Positions 35,995-44,432 of a stretch of DNA of 64,000 nt are shown here, piece after piece. The number at the start of each line of letters is the position of its first letter. Positions within the stretch are counted from its first letter, which is position 1. The notes below the pieces were generated by a model. It searched no databases. It had not been told where the DNA came from and saw nothing but the letters and a program-made list of their open reading frames with translations. The translations under genes and the position numbers were made by a program. This DNA is from Methylomonas sp. (GTDB lineage Bacteria > Pseudomonadota > Gammaproteobacteria > Methylococcales > Methylomonadaceae): contig NZ_JALOBS010000011.1 in the NCBI RefSeq assembly GCF_023228165.1, forward strand, positions 93,527-157,526. Direction: 5' to 3'.

Positions 35995-36583
35995 ACAGCA
36001 ACAACGGCAGCTTGCCTATGCCGCGCGGAATGCGCAGCCGGATAAACAGAGCGTCAGCAACATAATCTGCCGGCGCGTTGTATCCGAACCTTGGTATCAA
36101 CAGGCAGATACCATATTGTGGTATCTGCATTGCCGCTCCGAAGTACGCACCTTGCCGGTTGTAACGGCACAACTGTTCGGCGCTAAACGCATCGTGGTCC
36201 CGTATTGCACGGTCGATGAATGGGGTAATAAATGCCTGGGCTTGTGGCATCTGAACGCCATCGAAGAGCTTCGGCCCGGCATGTGGAACATTCTGGAGCC
36301 GCCGCGTGAACGCTGGCTGGAAACGGATAAGCGGATCAGTCCAACGGAACTGGACGCGGTGATCGTGCCAGGGGTGGCCTTTGATAGCTTGGGTGGTCGC
36401 CTGGGTAACGGCGCCGGCTACTATGACAGACTATTGTCGCAAGTACGGGCGGATACGGTCTTGGCCGGGGTCTGTTACCAATCGCAATTGCTGGCACATG
36501 TCGATATGCAAAGCCACGATGTCTACATGGATTTGGTTGTGACCGAACGAACTGTGTATCCCGGCAAGCGGCGGACGTTATGA
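35987..36583 (+). CDS. fau: 5-formyltetrahydrofolate cyclo-ligase
   Basis: From the ATG at 35987 (MDKQQQRQLAYAAR) the product has 198 residues, the family norm; the longer open frame lies over miaA. Motifs include a basic N-terminal ATP-binding region, YLHCRSEVRT, and GGRLGNGAGYYDRLL, the signature loop of the enzyme. It converts 5-formyl-THF to 5,10-methenyl-THF using ATP, a C1-folate salvage step of interest in a C1-using organism. Its 3' end overlaps nspC by 4 bases (ATGA). Confidence 0.93.
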   Translation: MDKQQQRQLAYAARNAQPDKQSVSNIICRRVVSEPWYQQADTILWYLHCRSEVRTLPVVTAQLFGAKRIVVPYCTVDEWGNKCLGLWHLNAIEELRPGMWNILEPPRERWLETDKRISPTELDAVIVPGVAFDSLGGRLGNGAGYYDRLLSQVRADTVLAGVCYQSQLLAHVDMQSHDVYMDLVVTERTVYPGKRRTL

Positions 36584-37713
36584 TGGATGCCGACCAGCTA
36601 AAACGCCGGGTCGAACACAGCCCGGCGTTTATCTTGGATATGCCGCAGGTTCATTGCAATCTGCAGCCCTTGCAAAGAATTAAAGACGCCACCGGTTGCC
36701 GGGTCTTGTATTCGATGAAAGCGCTGCCGCTGGGGGCTTTATTGGCCGATCTTAAAGATCGCGTGGACGGCATTTCGGTAAGCTCCCTGTTCGAAGCCCG
36801 CTTGGCAAATGCGGTATTGGGCGGGCAGGGCGGTGTACATTTGACCACTCCAGGTCTGCGGCCGGAGGAATTTGCCGAACTGGGTAGGCTGTGTTCGCAT
36901 ATCAGTTTTAATTCTCTGTCGCAGTATCGGCGTTTGCACGAATTGAGCGTTGGTTATAGTAAAGGCCTGCGCGTCAATCCGAAACTGTCTTTCGCCGATG
37001 ATGAACGCTACGACCCTTGCCGCGCGCATTCCAAGCTGGGCGTGGATGTGGCGATGTTGCAAACCGGCTTGCCGGCCGGCATCGAAGGGCTGCATATACA
37101 CACCGTGTTTGGTCAAACCGATTTCCTGGCATTCCAGGCCGTCATATCCAAGTTAAAGCCTTTTTTAAGGCAGCAATCCGGCTTGAAGTGGTTGAATTTA
37201 GGCGGCGGCTATTTGTACCACCGCATTGCCGAGCTGGGCCCGATCATAGAAACCATCCGTTATTTGAAAGCACATGTCGCCGAGCAAGTGTATCTGGAGC
37301 CGGGTAAGGCGCTGGTGGGTAACGCAGGTTACTTGTTGACTCGCGTGCTGGATAGCTTCGACAGCGACGGAAAAACCGTGCTGGTATTGGACAGCTCGGT
37401 GAATCACCATCCAGAAATATTCGAATACCAGCGTCGGCCGTTGTTAGTGGATGAAGACAAACAAGGCGGCCAGACCGCCATTCTCGCCGGGTCGACCTGT
37501 CTGGCCGGCGATATTTTCGGCGAATATCGCTTTCATAACCTTCCGGCTGTCGGCGATAAGCTGATGTTTGCCGATGTCGGTGCCTACAGTCTGATCAAAG
37601 CCCAGCGCTTCAACGGCTATGCCTTGCCTGCGCTGTATCTGCGCCGGAATGATGCGTTCGTGCTAGTTAAACAGGATGGCTATGCCGAGTATTCCGGGCA
37701 GTGGCTGGGTTAA
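36580..37713 (+). CDS. nspC: Carboxynorspermidine decarboxylase NspC
   Basis: The 377-residue protein is a fold type III PLP decarboxylase. Its PLP lysine is in LYSMKALPLG, a HTVFGQ-type specificity loop follows, LNLGGGYLYHR binds phosphate, and GSTCLAGDIFGEY carries the active-site Cys. These match NspC, which makes norspermidine or spermidine from the carboxylated forms. The usual partner, carboxynorspermidine dehydrogenase, is not in the window. It overlaps fau by four bases and closes this rightward run. Confidence 0.92.
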   Translation: MMDADQLKRRVEHSPAFILDMPQVHCNLQPLQRIKDATGCRVLYSMKALPLGALLADLKDRVDGISVSSLFEARLANAVLGGQGGVHLTTPGLRPEEFAELGRLCSHISFNSLSQYRRLHELSVGYSKGLRVNPKLSFADDERYDPCRAHSKLGVDVAMLQTGLPAGIEGLHIHTVFGQTDFLAFQAVISKLKPFLRQQSGLKWLNLGGGYLYHRIAELGPIIETIRYLKAHVAEQVYLEPGKALVGNAGYLLTRVLDSFDSDGKTVLVLDSSVNHHPEIFEYQRRPLLVDEDKQGGQTAILAGSTCLAGDIFGEYRFHNLPAVGDKLMFADVGAYSLIKAQRFNGYALPALYLRRNDAFVLVKQDGYAEYSGQWLG

Positions 37714-37721
37714 TGTCATAT

Positions 37722-38225
37722 CTACCGTAACACTTTCACCATCCGGTAGTCATCCATCACAAAGCCGGCGCCGATATCCTGCACCACCATGCCGCAGTTA
37801 ATAAAGCCATTGCGCAAATAAAAATCGATGGCAAACTGATTATGGCGATTGACGGTCAGCCATATGTGCCGCAAACCTTTGGTTTGACAGTACTGTTCGG
37901 CAACGACGATGATTCGACTGCCCAAGCCTGAACGTTGCCTGGCTTTACCGACATACAGTTTGCTGATATGTAGCGATTGATCGGCAGTATCGGCCAGCCA
38001 GGCAAAATAGCCTGCCGGTCGCGGGCCGCAGAACAGCAGAAAATACTGATAACCCGACTCGATTTGTTGGCCGATGGCCGCTGGACTTTGAAAACGGATC
38101 AGCATATATTCTACCTGTCGATTGCCGATTATCGGCCTATAATGATCTCGCCAAATACCGCCGGCCAGCCTGCTGACAGTTTCAATATCTGCCGGTTTCG
38201 TTACCCGCCGGACCTTCAAACCCAT
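37722..38225 (-). CDS. GNAT-family N-acetyltransferase
   Basis: The domain covers almost all of the protein: LKVRRVTKPADIETVSRL at the start, HISKLYVGKARQRSGLGSRI with the acetyl-CoA-binding R/Q-x-x-G-x-G/A loop, and a C-terminal AIDFYLRNGF. I prefer the ATG at 38225 (167 residues), which begins just before the domain; a start at 38267 would add 14 residues and overlap the divergent lipase gene. The acceptor substrate is unknown. It converges on nspC with an 8-base gap. Confidence 0.85.
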   Translation of the reverse strand: MGLKVRRVTKPADIETVSRLAGGIWRDHYRPIIGNRQVEYMLIRFQSPAAIGQQIESGYQYFLLFCGPRPAGYFAWLADTADQSLHISKLYVGKARQRSGLGSRIIVVAEQYCQTKGLRHIWLTVNRHNQFAIDFYLRNGFINCGMVVQDIGAGFVMDDYRMVKVLR

Positions 38226-38247
38226 GACCTCGGCATGCCGTTCGCTT

Positions 38248-39318
38248 ATGTCATTGATAGCTTGCATAAATTATTACTCGTTTAAAACCCATCGCCTGGC
38301 AATATGGTTACTGTTGGCCGGTTTGTTTACGGTCGGTTGCGCGCCCGTCATGAAGGTCCCTGGCCCGAACATGGGCGAGGCGCAACTGACAGCGGACAGC
38401 TTCATCACCGCCGACGGTGCCCAACTGCGTTTGAGCCGCTGGCCCGTGGAAAATCCCAAGGCCGTTATCATAGCCTTGCATGGCTTTAATGACTATCGGC
38501 GCTTTTTCGGTGCTCCGGCCGATTATTTACAAAAACAGCGGATTTATTGTTATGCCTATGATCAGCGCGGCTTTGGAGAAAGCGCCATGCCAGGCATTTG
38601 GGCGGGCAGCGATGCGTACGCGGGCGATGTAAAGCAGATTTCGGCATTGATACAGGCCGAGCATCCGGACACCCCCATCTACCTGTTGGGCGAAAGCATG
38701 GGCGGCGCGGTGATTATCGATGCCATGAGCCGCAAGGACAAACCGCAGATCGCCGGCGTCATTTTATCCGCACCGGCGGTTTGGGGGCGGGAAACCATGC
38801 CCTGGTATCAAACCTCATTGTTATGGACCTTATCGCACACCGTACCCTGGATGTCGTTGACCGGCAAAGGTTTGGAGATTATCCCGTCCGATAATATCGA
38901 AATGCTGCGAGCACTGGGACGCGATCCGTTAGTGATCAAGGAAACCCGGGTCGATGCGGTATATGGGTTAACCAATTTGATGGATGCGGCATTGAGTTCG
39001 GCCGCTAAGTTGAACGCCGATACCTTGTTACTTTACGGCGAAAAGGACCAAATCGTGCCGCTTGAACCTACCCGCCGCTTCGTACGGGAGTTGTTGCATA
39101 GTCATCCCGGCAAAAACACGGTCGGCTATTACCAAAATGGTTATCACATGCTGCTTAGAGACCTGCAGGCACCGGTGATTTGGCGGGATATTGCCCATTG
39201 GATACTGGATAACAAAGCCACGCTACCCTCCGGTGCGGATCGTAATCTCGATAAGTTGGTCAGGCAACAGGTCGATTATGCCGATGAGGTCGTAGGGCAA
39301 CTCAGTCCCAGCCATTAA
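38248..39318 (+). CDS. Alpha/beta hydrolase (monoacylglycerol lipase/lysophospholipase-like), probable lipoprotein
   Basis: The start is uncertain: the ATG at 38248 gives a hydrophobic leader ending FTVGC, a possible but imperfect lipobox, and one 8 codons earlier is also open. The hydrolase domain has the oxyanion strand ALHGFNDYRRFF, the nucleophile elbow GESMGGA, an acid in LLYGEKDQIVP and a catalytic His in NGYHMLLRD. This is the pattern of monoacylglycerol lipase-type enzymes. It probably acts on membrane lipids or lysophospholipids at the envelope. It diverges from the acetyltransferase and ends in a perfect hairpin. Confidence 0.88.
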   Translation: MSLIACINYYSFKTHRLAIWLLLAGLFTVGCAPVMKVPGPNMGEAQLTADSFITADGAQLRLSRWPVENPKAVIIALHGFNDYRRFFGAPADYLQKQRIYCYAYDQRGFGESAMPGIWAGSDAYAGDVKQISALIQAEHPDTPIYLLGESMGGAVIIDAMSRKDKPQIAGVILSAPAVWGRETMPWYQTSLLWTLSHTVPWMSLTGKGLEIIPSDNIEMLRALGRDPLVIKETRVDAVYGLTNLMDAALSSAAKLNADTLLLYGEKDQIVPLEPTRRFVRELLHSHPGKNTVGYYQNGYHMLLRDLQAPVIWRDIAHWILDNKATLPSGADRNLDKLVRQQVDYADEVVGQLSPSH

Positions 39319-39350
39319 TTAAGGGTGTCGGCATTACACCCTTAATTAAT
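39314..39350. terminator. Perfect 15-bp hairpin between lipase and pyrophosphatase genes
   Basis: ATTAATTAAGGGTGT (39314-39328) and ACACCCTTAATTAAT (39336-39350) are fully complementary around a 7-base loop. The left arm covers the lipase stop codon. With A/T tracts on both flanks it should terminate both convergent genes. Confidence 0.8.
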
Positions 39351-39363
39351 AATTTAGATGCGG

Positions 39364-39987
39364 CTATTCAACGTCCTGGCAACCGAAATGGTATTGGTAG
39401 TCAGCCATGGAGCGCCTGATCACTTCGTGAGCCTCTTCGCGGCCGTAGACGTGAGTGATTTCGCAAATGCTTTTTTCGTGCGGCAGATGTTTGTACGTTA
39501 AAAAATAGTGTTTTAACCGGTTGATGTAGGATTCAGGGCAATCCGATACATCGTTCCATTGCCGGTAAAACTCGTCGCCTTTCATTACGGCAATAATTTT
39601 GTCGTCGGCTTCGCCGCCGTCCAGCAAACGAAAACCGCCGATAGGTATCGCCTGCACCAAGATATCGCCGTGAGTCACGCTGCGCTCGCTAAGTACGCAT
39701 ATGTCAAGGGGATCGCCGTCGCCTTTGCTGACAGCTTTGCCGGACATGGATTCTGCATATTCCGCGGTTTTTTCCGCGCAATACGATTGCGGAATAAAGC
39801 CGTACAAAGTGGGAATCATATTGGAAAATTTTTGCGGACGGTCGATTTTTAAATAACCGCTTTGTTTGTCGATTTCATATTTCACGGTATCCGAAGGTAC
39901 GATTTCGATAAATGCTGTAACGATTTCCGGGGTATTGTCGCCCGGTGAAATGCCGTGCCAGGGATGTGCTTTATTTTGGATAGTCAT
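39364..39987 (-). CDS. ppa: Inorganic pyrophosphatase, family I
   Basis: The 207-residue soluble enzyme carries the family I signature GDGDPLDICVLSE with its metal-binding aspartates. YEIDKQSGYLKIDRP and IPTLYGFIPQSYC also match the active-site region. It is somewhat longer than E. coli Ppa (about 176), with an N-terminal extension (KAHPWHGISPGDN) seen in a distinct subgroup. It hydrolyses PPi to drive biosynthesis. The gene is independent of the mod operon, whose last gene ends 84 bases upstream. Confidence 0.95.
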   Translation of the reverse strand: MTIQNKAHPWHGISPGDNTPEIVTAFIEIVPSDTVKYEIDKQSGYLKIDRPQKFSNMIPTLYGFIPQSYCAEKTAEYAESMSGKAVSKGDGDPLDICVLSERSVTHGDILVQAIPIGGFRLLDGGEADDKIIAVMKGDEFYRQWNDVSDCPESYINRLKHYFLTYKHLPHEKSICEITHVYGREEAHEVIRRSMADYQYHFGCQDVE

Positions 39988-40071
39988 GTCGGAATTTTTG
40001 CTGATTCAGATGGCGTTAATTTACCATGCTTCAGCTGTCATGTCCTTCGACGGACCGCGCAAATACGCCGA

Positions 40072-41244
40072 TTAGACGGGAAAATGGTGGTTATTCGCAT
40101 CCGCGGCAGGTAAATAGTAGTAGCCACCGTCATGATTGACGACTTTTTCATACGGCAAGCTATCCAATTCAGCTAAATAAACGATGGCATGGGTTTTAAT
40201 TAAACAGTAAATCCAGGTGCCTTCTCGCAATGCCATCTCCGTGCAGGCGCCTGGCGTGATCTCTACCAGTAGTGTACAGCCGCAATCGACTTGTACTATC
40301 ACGCTATCGCTGGCGGGAATTAACGCGCAGATGCGGCCCTTGATTTGATTTTGGATCGAAATGCCTTCGATAAAGCCGTGGGACAGAGCAATGTCGTTGG
40401 CTCGTATCGATACCTGGGTTTGGCTGCCTAGCGTGAATTGCGGGCGTAACGGTAAATTGAAGGGTTGACCGCAGCTGTCGGCCAAACTGTATCCGGCCGC
40501 ATAATCGTGATTGCGAATGTGCACCGGCAGAATGTTGTCGATCTGACGCACCCCCAAATAACGCAGAATGCCTTGTTGTCTGGCGATCTCCCGTAATGGG
40601 CCGCTACGCAGAATTTGGCCGTTTTCCAGTACGATTAGCTTGTCGGTCAGCTGCAAAATTTCCCGCAGGGACTGGCTGGCATACAGGGCCGGCAGATCGA
40701 ACTCGGCCTGCAGGCGTTTCAAAATCGGCAGCAATTGCATTCGGTAGCTGTTACCGATAGCGGCGAAGGTATCGTCCAGTAATAGCATTTTCGGCGATTT
40801 TAGTAGCGAACGGGCCAACATGACTCTTTGACGGTCGGCGGCGGAAAGCCGTGCGATGTTTTGGTCTAGGACAGGGCCGAGCTCTAAAAGCCGAATCAGA
40901 TAGTCCGGCTTGAACAGCCGCCGCCGCGTCGCGCAGCGTCGGTAGATGCTGTGCAGGATTTCGCTAACGGTGGCGGCTAATGGCATCGAATCGGTTTGAA
41001 GCACTGCGCCGATGGGCCGTTGCTCGCGCGGCACCAGAATGCCTTTGCGGCTGTCGAACAAAATCTTACCGTCCAGTACGATATATCCGCTTTGCGGTTG
41101 CAGGGTACCGGCAATTAAGCCCAGTAAGGTACTTTTACCCGCGCCGGATTGACCAAACAGACCGGCGCTGGCATTTTCCAACGATATTTGGGTGGACAGG
41201 TCGAAATGCCCCCGCCGTAGTTTTACATTTATATCCAGTAACAT
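40072..41244 (-). CDS. ModC-like ABC ATPase with degraded catalytic motifs
   Basis: The ATG at 41244 has AGAGGT nine bases upstream; a GTG five codons earlier is possible. The 390-residue protein keeps Walker A (GQSGAGKST) and the ModC layout with C-terminal TOBE-like domains. Other motifs have decayed: the signature LSGGE reads LSAAD, Walker B LLLDEP reads LLLDDT (catalytic Glu to Asp), and the switch His is replaced in YASQSLREI. It probably binds ATP but turns it over poorly. It is the last gene of the mod operon, after a molbindin. It may regulate, sense molybdate, or pair with the active ModC in a mixed dimer. This is inferred from motifs only. Confidence 0.85.
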   Translation of the reverse strand: MLLDINVKLRRGHFDLSTQISLENASAGLFGQSGAGKSTLLGLIAGTLQPQSGYIVLDGKILFDSRKGILVPREQRPIGAVLQTDSMPLAATVSEILHSIYRRCATRRRLFKPDYLIRLLELGPVLDQNIARLSAADRQRVMLARSLLKSPKMLLLDDTFAAIGNSYRMQLLPILKRLQAEFDLPALYASQSLREILQLTDKLIVLENGQILRSGPLREIARQQGILRYLGVRQIDNILPVHIRNHDYAAGYSLADSCGQPFNLPLRPQFTLGSQTQVSIRANDIALSHGFIEGISIQNQIKGRICALIPASDSVIVQVDCGCTLLVEITPGACTEMALREGTWIYCLIKTHAIVYLAELDSLPYEKVVNHDGGYYYLPAADANNHHFPV

Positions 41245-41313
41245 AGTGACCTCTACCACTTAGTCGCTCCGATCGTAACGGGCTGTCGTTACGGACGGAG
41301 CGGGCGTGTTATC

Positions 41314-41742
41314 TCAATCTTTCACCGCCAAAATCACGGCCCCTGCTTTAAATGTTGCTGTTGCGGTTTTGCCTTTGGCCAAACCCAACGTTTCCACGCT
41401 ATCGTTGGTTACCGTGGCGGCGATTTTTTCGCCGCCCTTTAATTCGATGTCGATTTCGGCGTTGACCGTGCCTAGCTTGACTTCGGTTACCGTGCCTTGC
41501 AGCTGATTACGGGCCGAAAGTTTGTAGCCGCCGAAATCAGTGACAATGATCACTTGTGGGGCCTTGACCAGGGCCAGCACGCTGATGCCGGCCTTAATAC
41601 CCAGGGCTTCAATTGAATCCTTGGTAATCGAAGCGACAATGGTTTCTCCGCCTTTCAAACCGACATGAACTTCGGCATTAACCGCGCCGATTAGAACGTC
41701 GTTGATAACACCTTCGAATTGATTACGTGCACTTGCTTTCAT
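41314..41742 (-). CDS. Molbindin with two Mop domains
   Basis: The 142-residue protein is two tandem Mop (TOBE-like) domains: SARNQFEGVINDVLIGAVNAE at the start and SARNQLQGTVTEVKLGTVNAE from about residue 76, each ending in a KA/KAG-type strand. Such ModG-type proteins store or buffer molybdate in the cytoplasm as oligomers. It sits between modC and the degenerate ModC-like gene in the mod operon, supporting that role. Near-identity of the two halves shows an internal duplication. Confidence 0.93.
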   Translation of the reverse strand: MKASARNQFEGVINDVLIGAVNAEVHVGLKGGETIVASITKDSIEALGIKAGISVLALVKAPQVIIVTDFGGYKLSARNQLQGTVTEVKLGTVNAEIDIELKGGEKIAATVTNDSVETLGLAKGKTATATFKAGAVILAVKD

Positions 41743-41768
41743 GGTAAATTTCCTTGTGGATGGATGGA

Positions 41769-42923
41769 TTAATTCAATATTGATGTGCCTTTGATTTGCA
41801 CATAAACGGGCATACCGACTCGTAGCCGCAATAATTTTGCCGATTTAAGGGTGATGTGGGCCAACAACGGCTGGCCACCGGTCTGATCGCAGTTATCCAT
41901 GTTAGACTGTGAGGTATCTGGGCAACTGTCCTGACCGGCCGTGGCCTCCGTCCTGGGTAGTCGTAATTGCACGATGCTGTGGCCGCATTCGTCGTCGGCG
42001 ATTCCGGTTATGACGGCCGGCAGTACATTGAGGATGCTGGTATCGGTGGGTTTTTGCAGGGTAATACTGACATCGCGGGCATAAATTTGTAATCGTAGCG
42101 GCGTGCCGATTTCCGCTTCGAAGCTCGGCAGACTGATGGTGGCGCCGGAAAAAGCCACATGGGTTAAATGATATTCGGCTTCGTGTCCGGCTATTGTTAC
42201 CGGCCAGACGGTCGCGGCATTCCTGTCCTGGGCTAGCGGTACATCCAGCCGGCTCAGGGTTTCAGCCAACGGGCCCGATGCCAGCGACCGGCCTTCGTCC
42301 ATGATCACCAGATGATCCGCCAGTTGCGCCACTTCCTGTTGCGCATGAGTCACGTATAAAACCGGTATATTCAGTTCCCGATGCAAACGGCTCAGGAAAG
42401 GCAGGATTTCCTGCTTACGCTTGAAATCCAGTGCGGCCAAGGGTTCGTCCATCAGCAATATTTCCGGGTTCAGAGCCAAAGCCCTGGCTATGGCAATCCG
42501 TTGCCTTTCGCCGCCGGACAAGCGATCCGGTGCTCGGTCCAATAAATGAGCTATGCCCAGCAAATCCAGGATATGAGACAAATCGGTTACGGCGGATTTG
42601 CCTATGCGTTTTAAGCCGAATTGCAGATTCTGCTTAACGTTCAAATGCGGAAACAGGTTGGCTTCCTGAAACACATAACCCAAGGAGCGTTTATGAGTGG
42701 GGACAAATATCTGACGTTCGCTGTCCTGCCAGATGGTACCGTTGATTTCCAGAAAGCCTTGCGGTGCATGTTGCAGGCCGGCGATGCAGCGAAGCAATGT
42801 GGTCTTGCCGGAACCGGAAGGCCCGAACAGCACAGTGATGCCGCTACCCGGCAGAGTTAAGTTTACCGCCAGCTTAAAGATGCCGTAGTCGAGGTGGAAG
42901 CGGGCTGTTATGGGCATCGTCAT
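41769..42923 (-). CDS. modC: Molybdate ABC transporter ATPase ModC
   Basis: The 384-residue protein has intact ABC motifs: Walker A GPSGSGKTT, signature LSGGERQR, Walker B LLMDEPLAALD and switch His in VTHAQQEV. A C-terminal TOBE region follows (about 290-380). It drives ModB-mediated molybdate import. It overlaps modB by four bases (ATGA). A Cys/Gln/Asp-rich insertion of about 25 residues sits inside the TOBE part (TAGQDSCPDTSQSNMDNCDQ), which is unusual for ModC. Confidence 0.95.
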   Translation of the reverse strand: MTMPITARFHLDYGIFKLAVNLTLPGSGITVLFGPSGSGKTTLLRCIAGLQHAPQGFLEINGTIWQDSERQIFVPTHKRSLGYVFQEANLFPHLNVKQNLQFGLKRIGKSAVTDLSHILDLLGIAHLLDRAPDRLSGGERQRIAIARALALNPEILLMDEPLAALDFKRKQEILPFLSRLHRELNIPVLYVTHAQQEVAQLADHLVIMDEGRSLASGPLAETLSRLDVPLAQDRNAATVWPVTIAGHEAEYHLTHVAFSGATISLPSFEAEIGTPLRLQIYARDVSITLQKPTDTSILNVLPAVITGIADDECGHSIVQLRLPRTEATAGQDSCPDTSQSNMDNCDQTGGQPLLAHITLKSAKLLRLRVGMPVYVQIKGTSILN

Positions 42924-43606
42924 TTCAATGGGTGCGCTACTGGCTGGGTTTTAAGCGCACTGTATAACACTAGCAATACACTGAATGAGAACAACAGTAA
43001 TGCGGCGGCTAGCCAATGGGCTTCGTTATATTCCAATGCTTCGACATGGTTATAAATTTGTATCGACACGACCCGGGTTCTATCCGGAATATTGCCGCCT
43101 ACCATCAACACCACGCCGAATTCACCCACCGTATGGGCAAAGCCCAAAATCGCGCCGGTCATAAAGCCTGGTTTTGCCAGCGGTATCACCACGCTGAAAA
43201 AAGTATCCAAGGGGCTGGCACGGAGGGTGGCCGCGGCTTCCAGCGGTTGTCTGCCGATCGCGGCGAATGAAGTTTGCAAAGGTTGAACCACGAAAGGCAT
43301 CGAGTACAACACCGACGCAATCACCAAACCGGAGAAGGTAAACGGCAGAGTGCCCCAGCCCAACCCGCTAGTCAGCTTGCCGATGGGGCCGTTTGGACCC
43401 ATCAACACGAGTAAATAGAAACCCAGCACGGTTGGTGGCAATACTAATGGTAACGCCACTACCGCATTTAAAATGCTTTTCCAGCGCGAGGTCGTGCGCG
43501 CCAGCCACCAAGCCAGCGGCGTTCCCACTATCAGCATAATCAAGGTTGCCAGACTGGCAACCTTAAACGTCAACCATAATGTGGCGATATCGGAGTCAGT
43601 CAGCAT
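42920..43606 (-). CDS. modB: Molybdate ABC transporter permease ModB
   Basis: The 228-residue inner-membrane protein has about five or six hydrophobic helices. The cytoplasmic coupling loop EAAATLRASPLDTFFSVVIP leads into GFAHTVGEFGVVLMVGGNIP, the ModB signature. It forms the channel of the molybdate importer with ModA and ModC. The start has GAGG upstream. It follows modA by 12 bases and overlaps modC. Confidence 0.96.
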   Translation of the reverse strand: MLTDSDIATLWLTFKVASLATLIMLIVGTPLAWWLARTTSRWKSILNAVVALPLVLPPTVLGFYLLVLMGPNGPIGKLTSGLGWGTLPFTFSGLVIASVLYSMPFVVQPLQTSFAAIGRQPLEAAATLRASPLDTFFSVVIPLAKPGFMTGAILGFAHTVGEFGVVLMVGGNIPDRTRVVSIQIYNHVEALEYNEAHWLAAALLLFSFSVLLVLYSALKTQPVAHPLK

Positions 43607-43618
43607 AACAAACCTCGA

Positions 43619-44386
43619 TCACTGTTTTGGCAGGCCGTAGCCGTATTTTTCAATAATCGCCTTGGCCGGGACTGCTTTCAAAAAAGCCAGCAGTGCGGAG
43701 GCGGCCGGGTTTTCCGCGCCGGTTTTCATCAAAACCGCATCCTGGCGAATCGGGGTATGCATGGCGGCGGGAACGACCCATCCGGACCCTTCGCTGATTT
43801 TAGCGTCCGTGATCACTTGCGATAACGCCACGAAGCCGAGCTCGGCGTTGCCGGTGCTGACGAACTGGTGGGTTTGGGAAATATTTTCGCCTTGCACCAG
43901 CAGCGGTTGTAGTTTGTCCTGCAAACCCATGTTTTTCAAAACCTGTATTGCCGCGGCACCGTAGGGCGCCAGCTTGGGGTCGGCTAGCGCTAAATGACTA
44001 AAACCGCCTTTTGACAGGATTTGGCCTTGATCATCGACGTAACCGGGCTTGGCCGACCACAGCACCAGCGAACCTAAAGCGTAGGTAAAACGGCTGCCGG
44101 GTACTGTCAAACCGGCTTGTTCCAGTTTCAGCGGCTTTTCATCGTCCGCGGACAAGAACATCTCGAATGGCGCGCCATTCTCCAATTGCGAAACGATTTT
44201 TCCGGACGAACCGAACGAGAGTTTTGCCGTATGCCCGGTTTCTTTTGCAAACACCTCGGCTATTTCGGTCATCGGTTTGGTGAAATTGGAAGCCACGGCC
44301 ACCAATACGGTTTCGGAAAACCCGGTCGGTGCAACCAAGAGTAACGAGACGGTCGCGATCAGGCGAAACAAACGGTGAGCTGGCAT
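43619..44386 (-). CDS. modA: Molybdate-binding periplasmic protein ModA
   Basis: The 255-residue precursor has a signal peptide ending near TGFSE. The mature protein opens VAVASNFTKPMTEIAEVF and carries LSFGSSGKIVSQLENGAPF, the oxyanion-binding Ser segment of ModA. The later VSTGNAELGFVALSQV is also typical. It delivers molybdate, and perhaps tungstate, to ModBC. CAGGAG lies just before the start. It follows the porin gene by 46 bases. Confidence 0.94.
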   Translation of the reverse strand: MPAHRLFRLIATVSLLLVAPTGFSETVLVAVASNFTKPMTEIAEVFAKETGHTAKLSFGSSGKIVSQLENGAPFEMFLSADDEKPLKLEQAGLTVPGSRFTYALGSLVLWSAKPGYVDDQGQILSKGGFSHLALADPKLAPYGAAAIQVLKNMGLQDKLQPLLVQGENISQTHQFVSTGNAELGFVALSQVITDAKISEGSGWVVPAAMHTPIRQDAVLMKTGAENPAASALLAFLKAVPAKAIIEKYGYGLPKQ

Positions 44387-44432
44387 AAAAATCTCCTGTA
44401 GTTGTAAATTAGGGTAGCTGTAAGCGGGAAGC

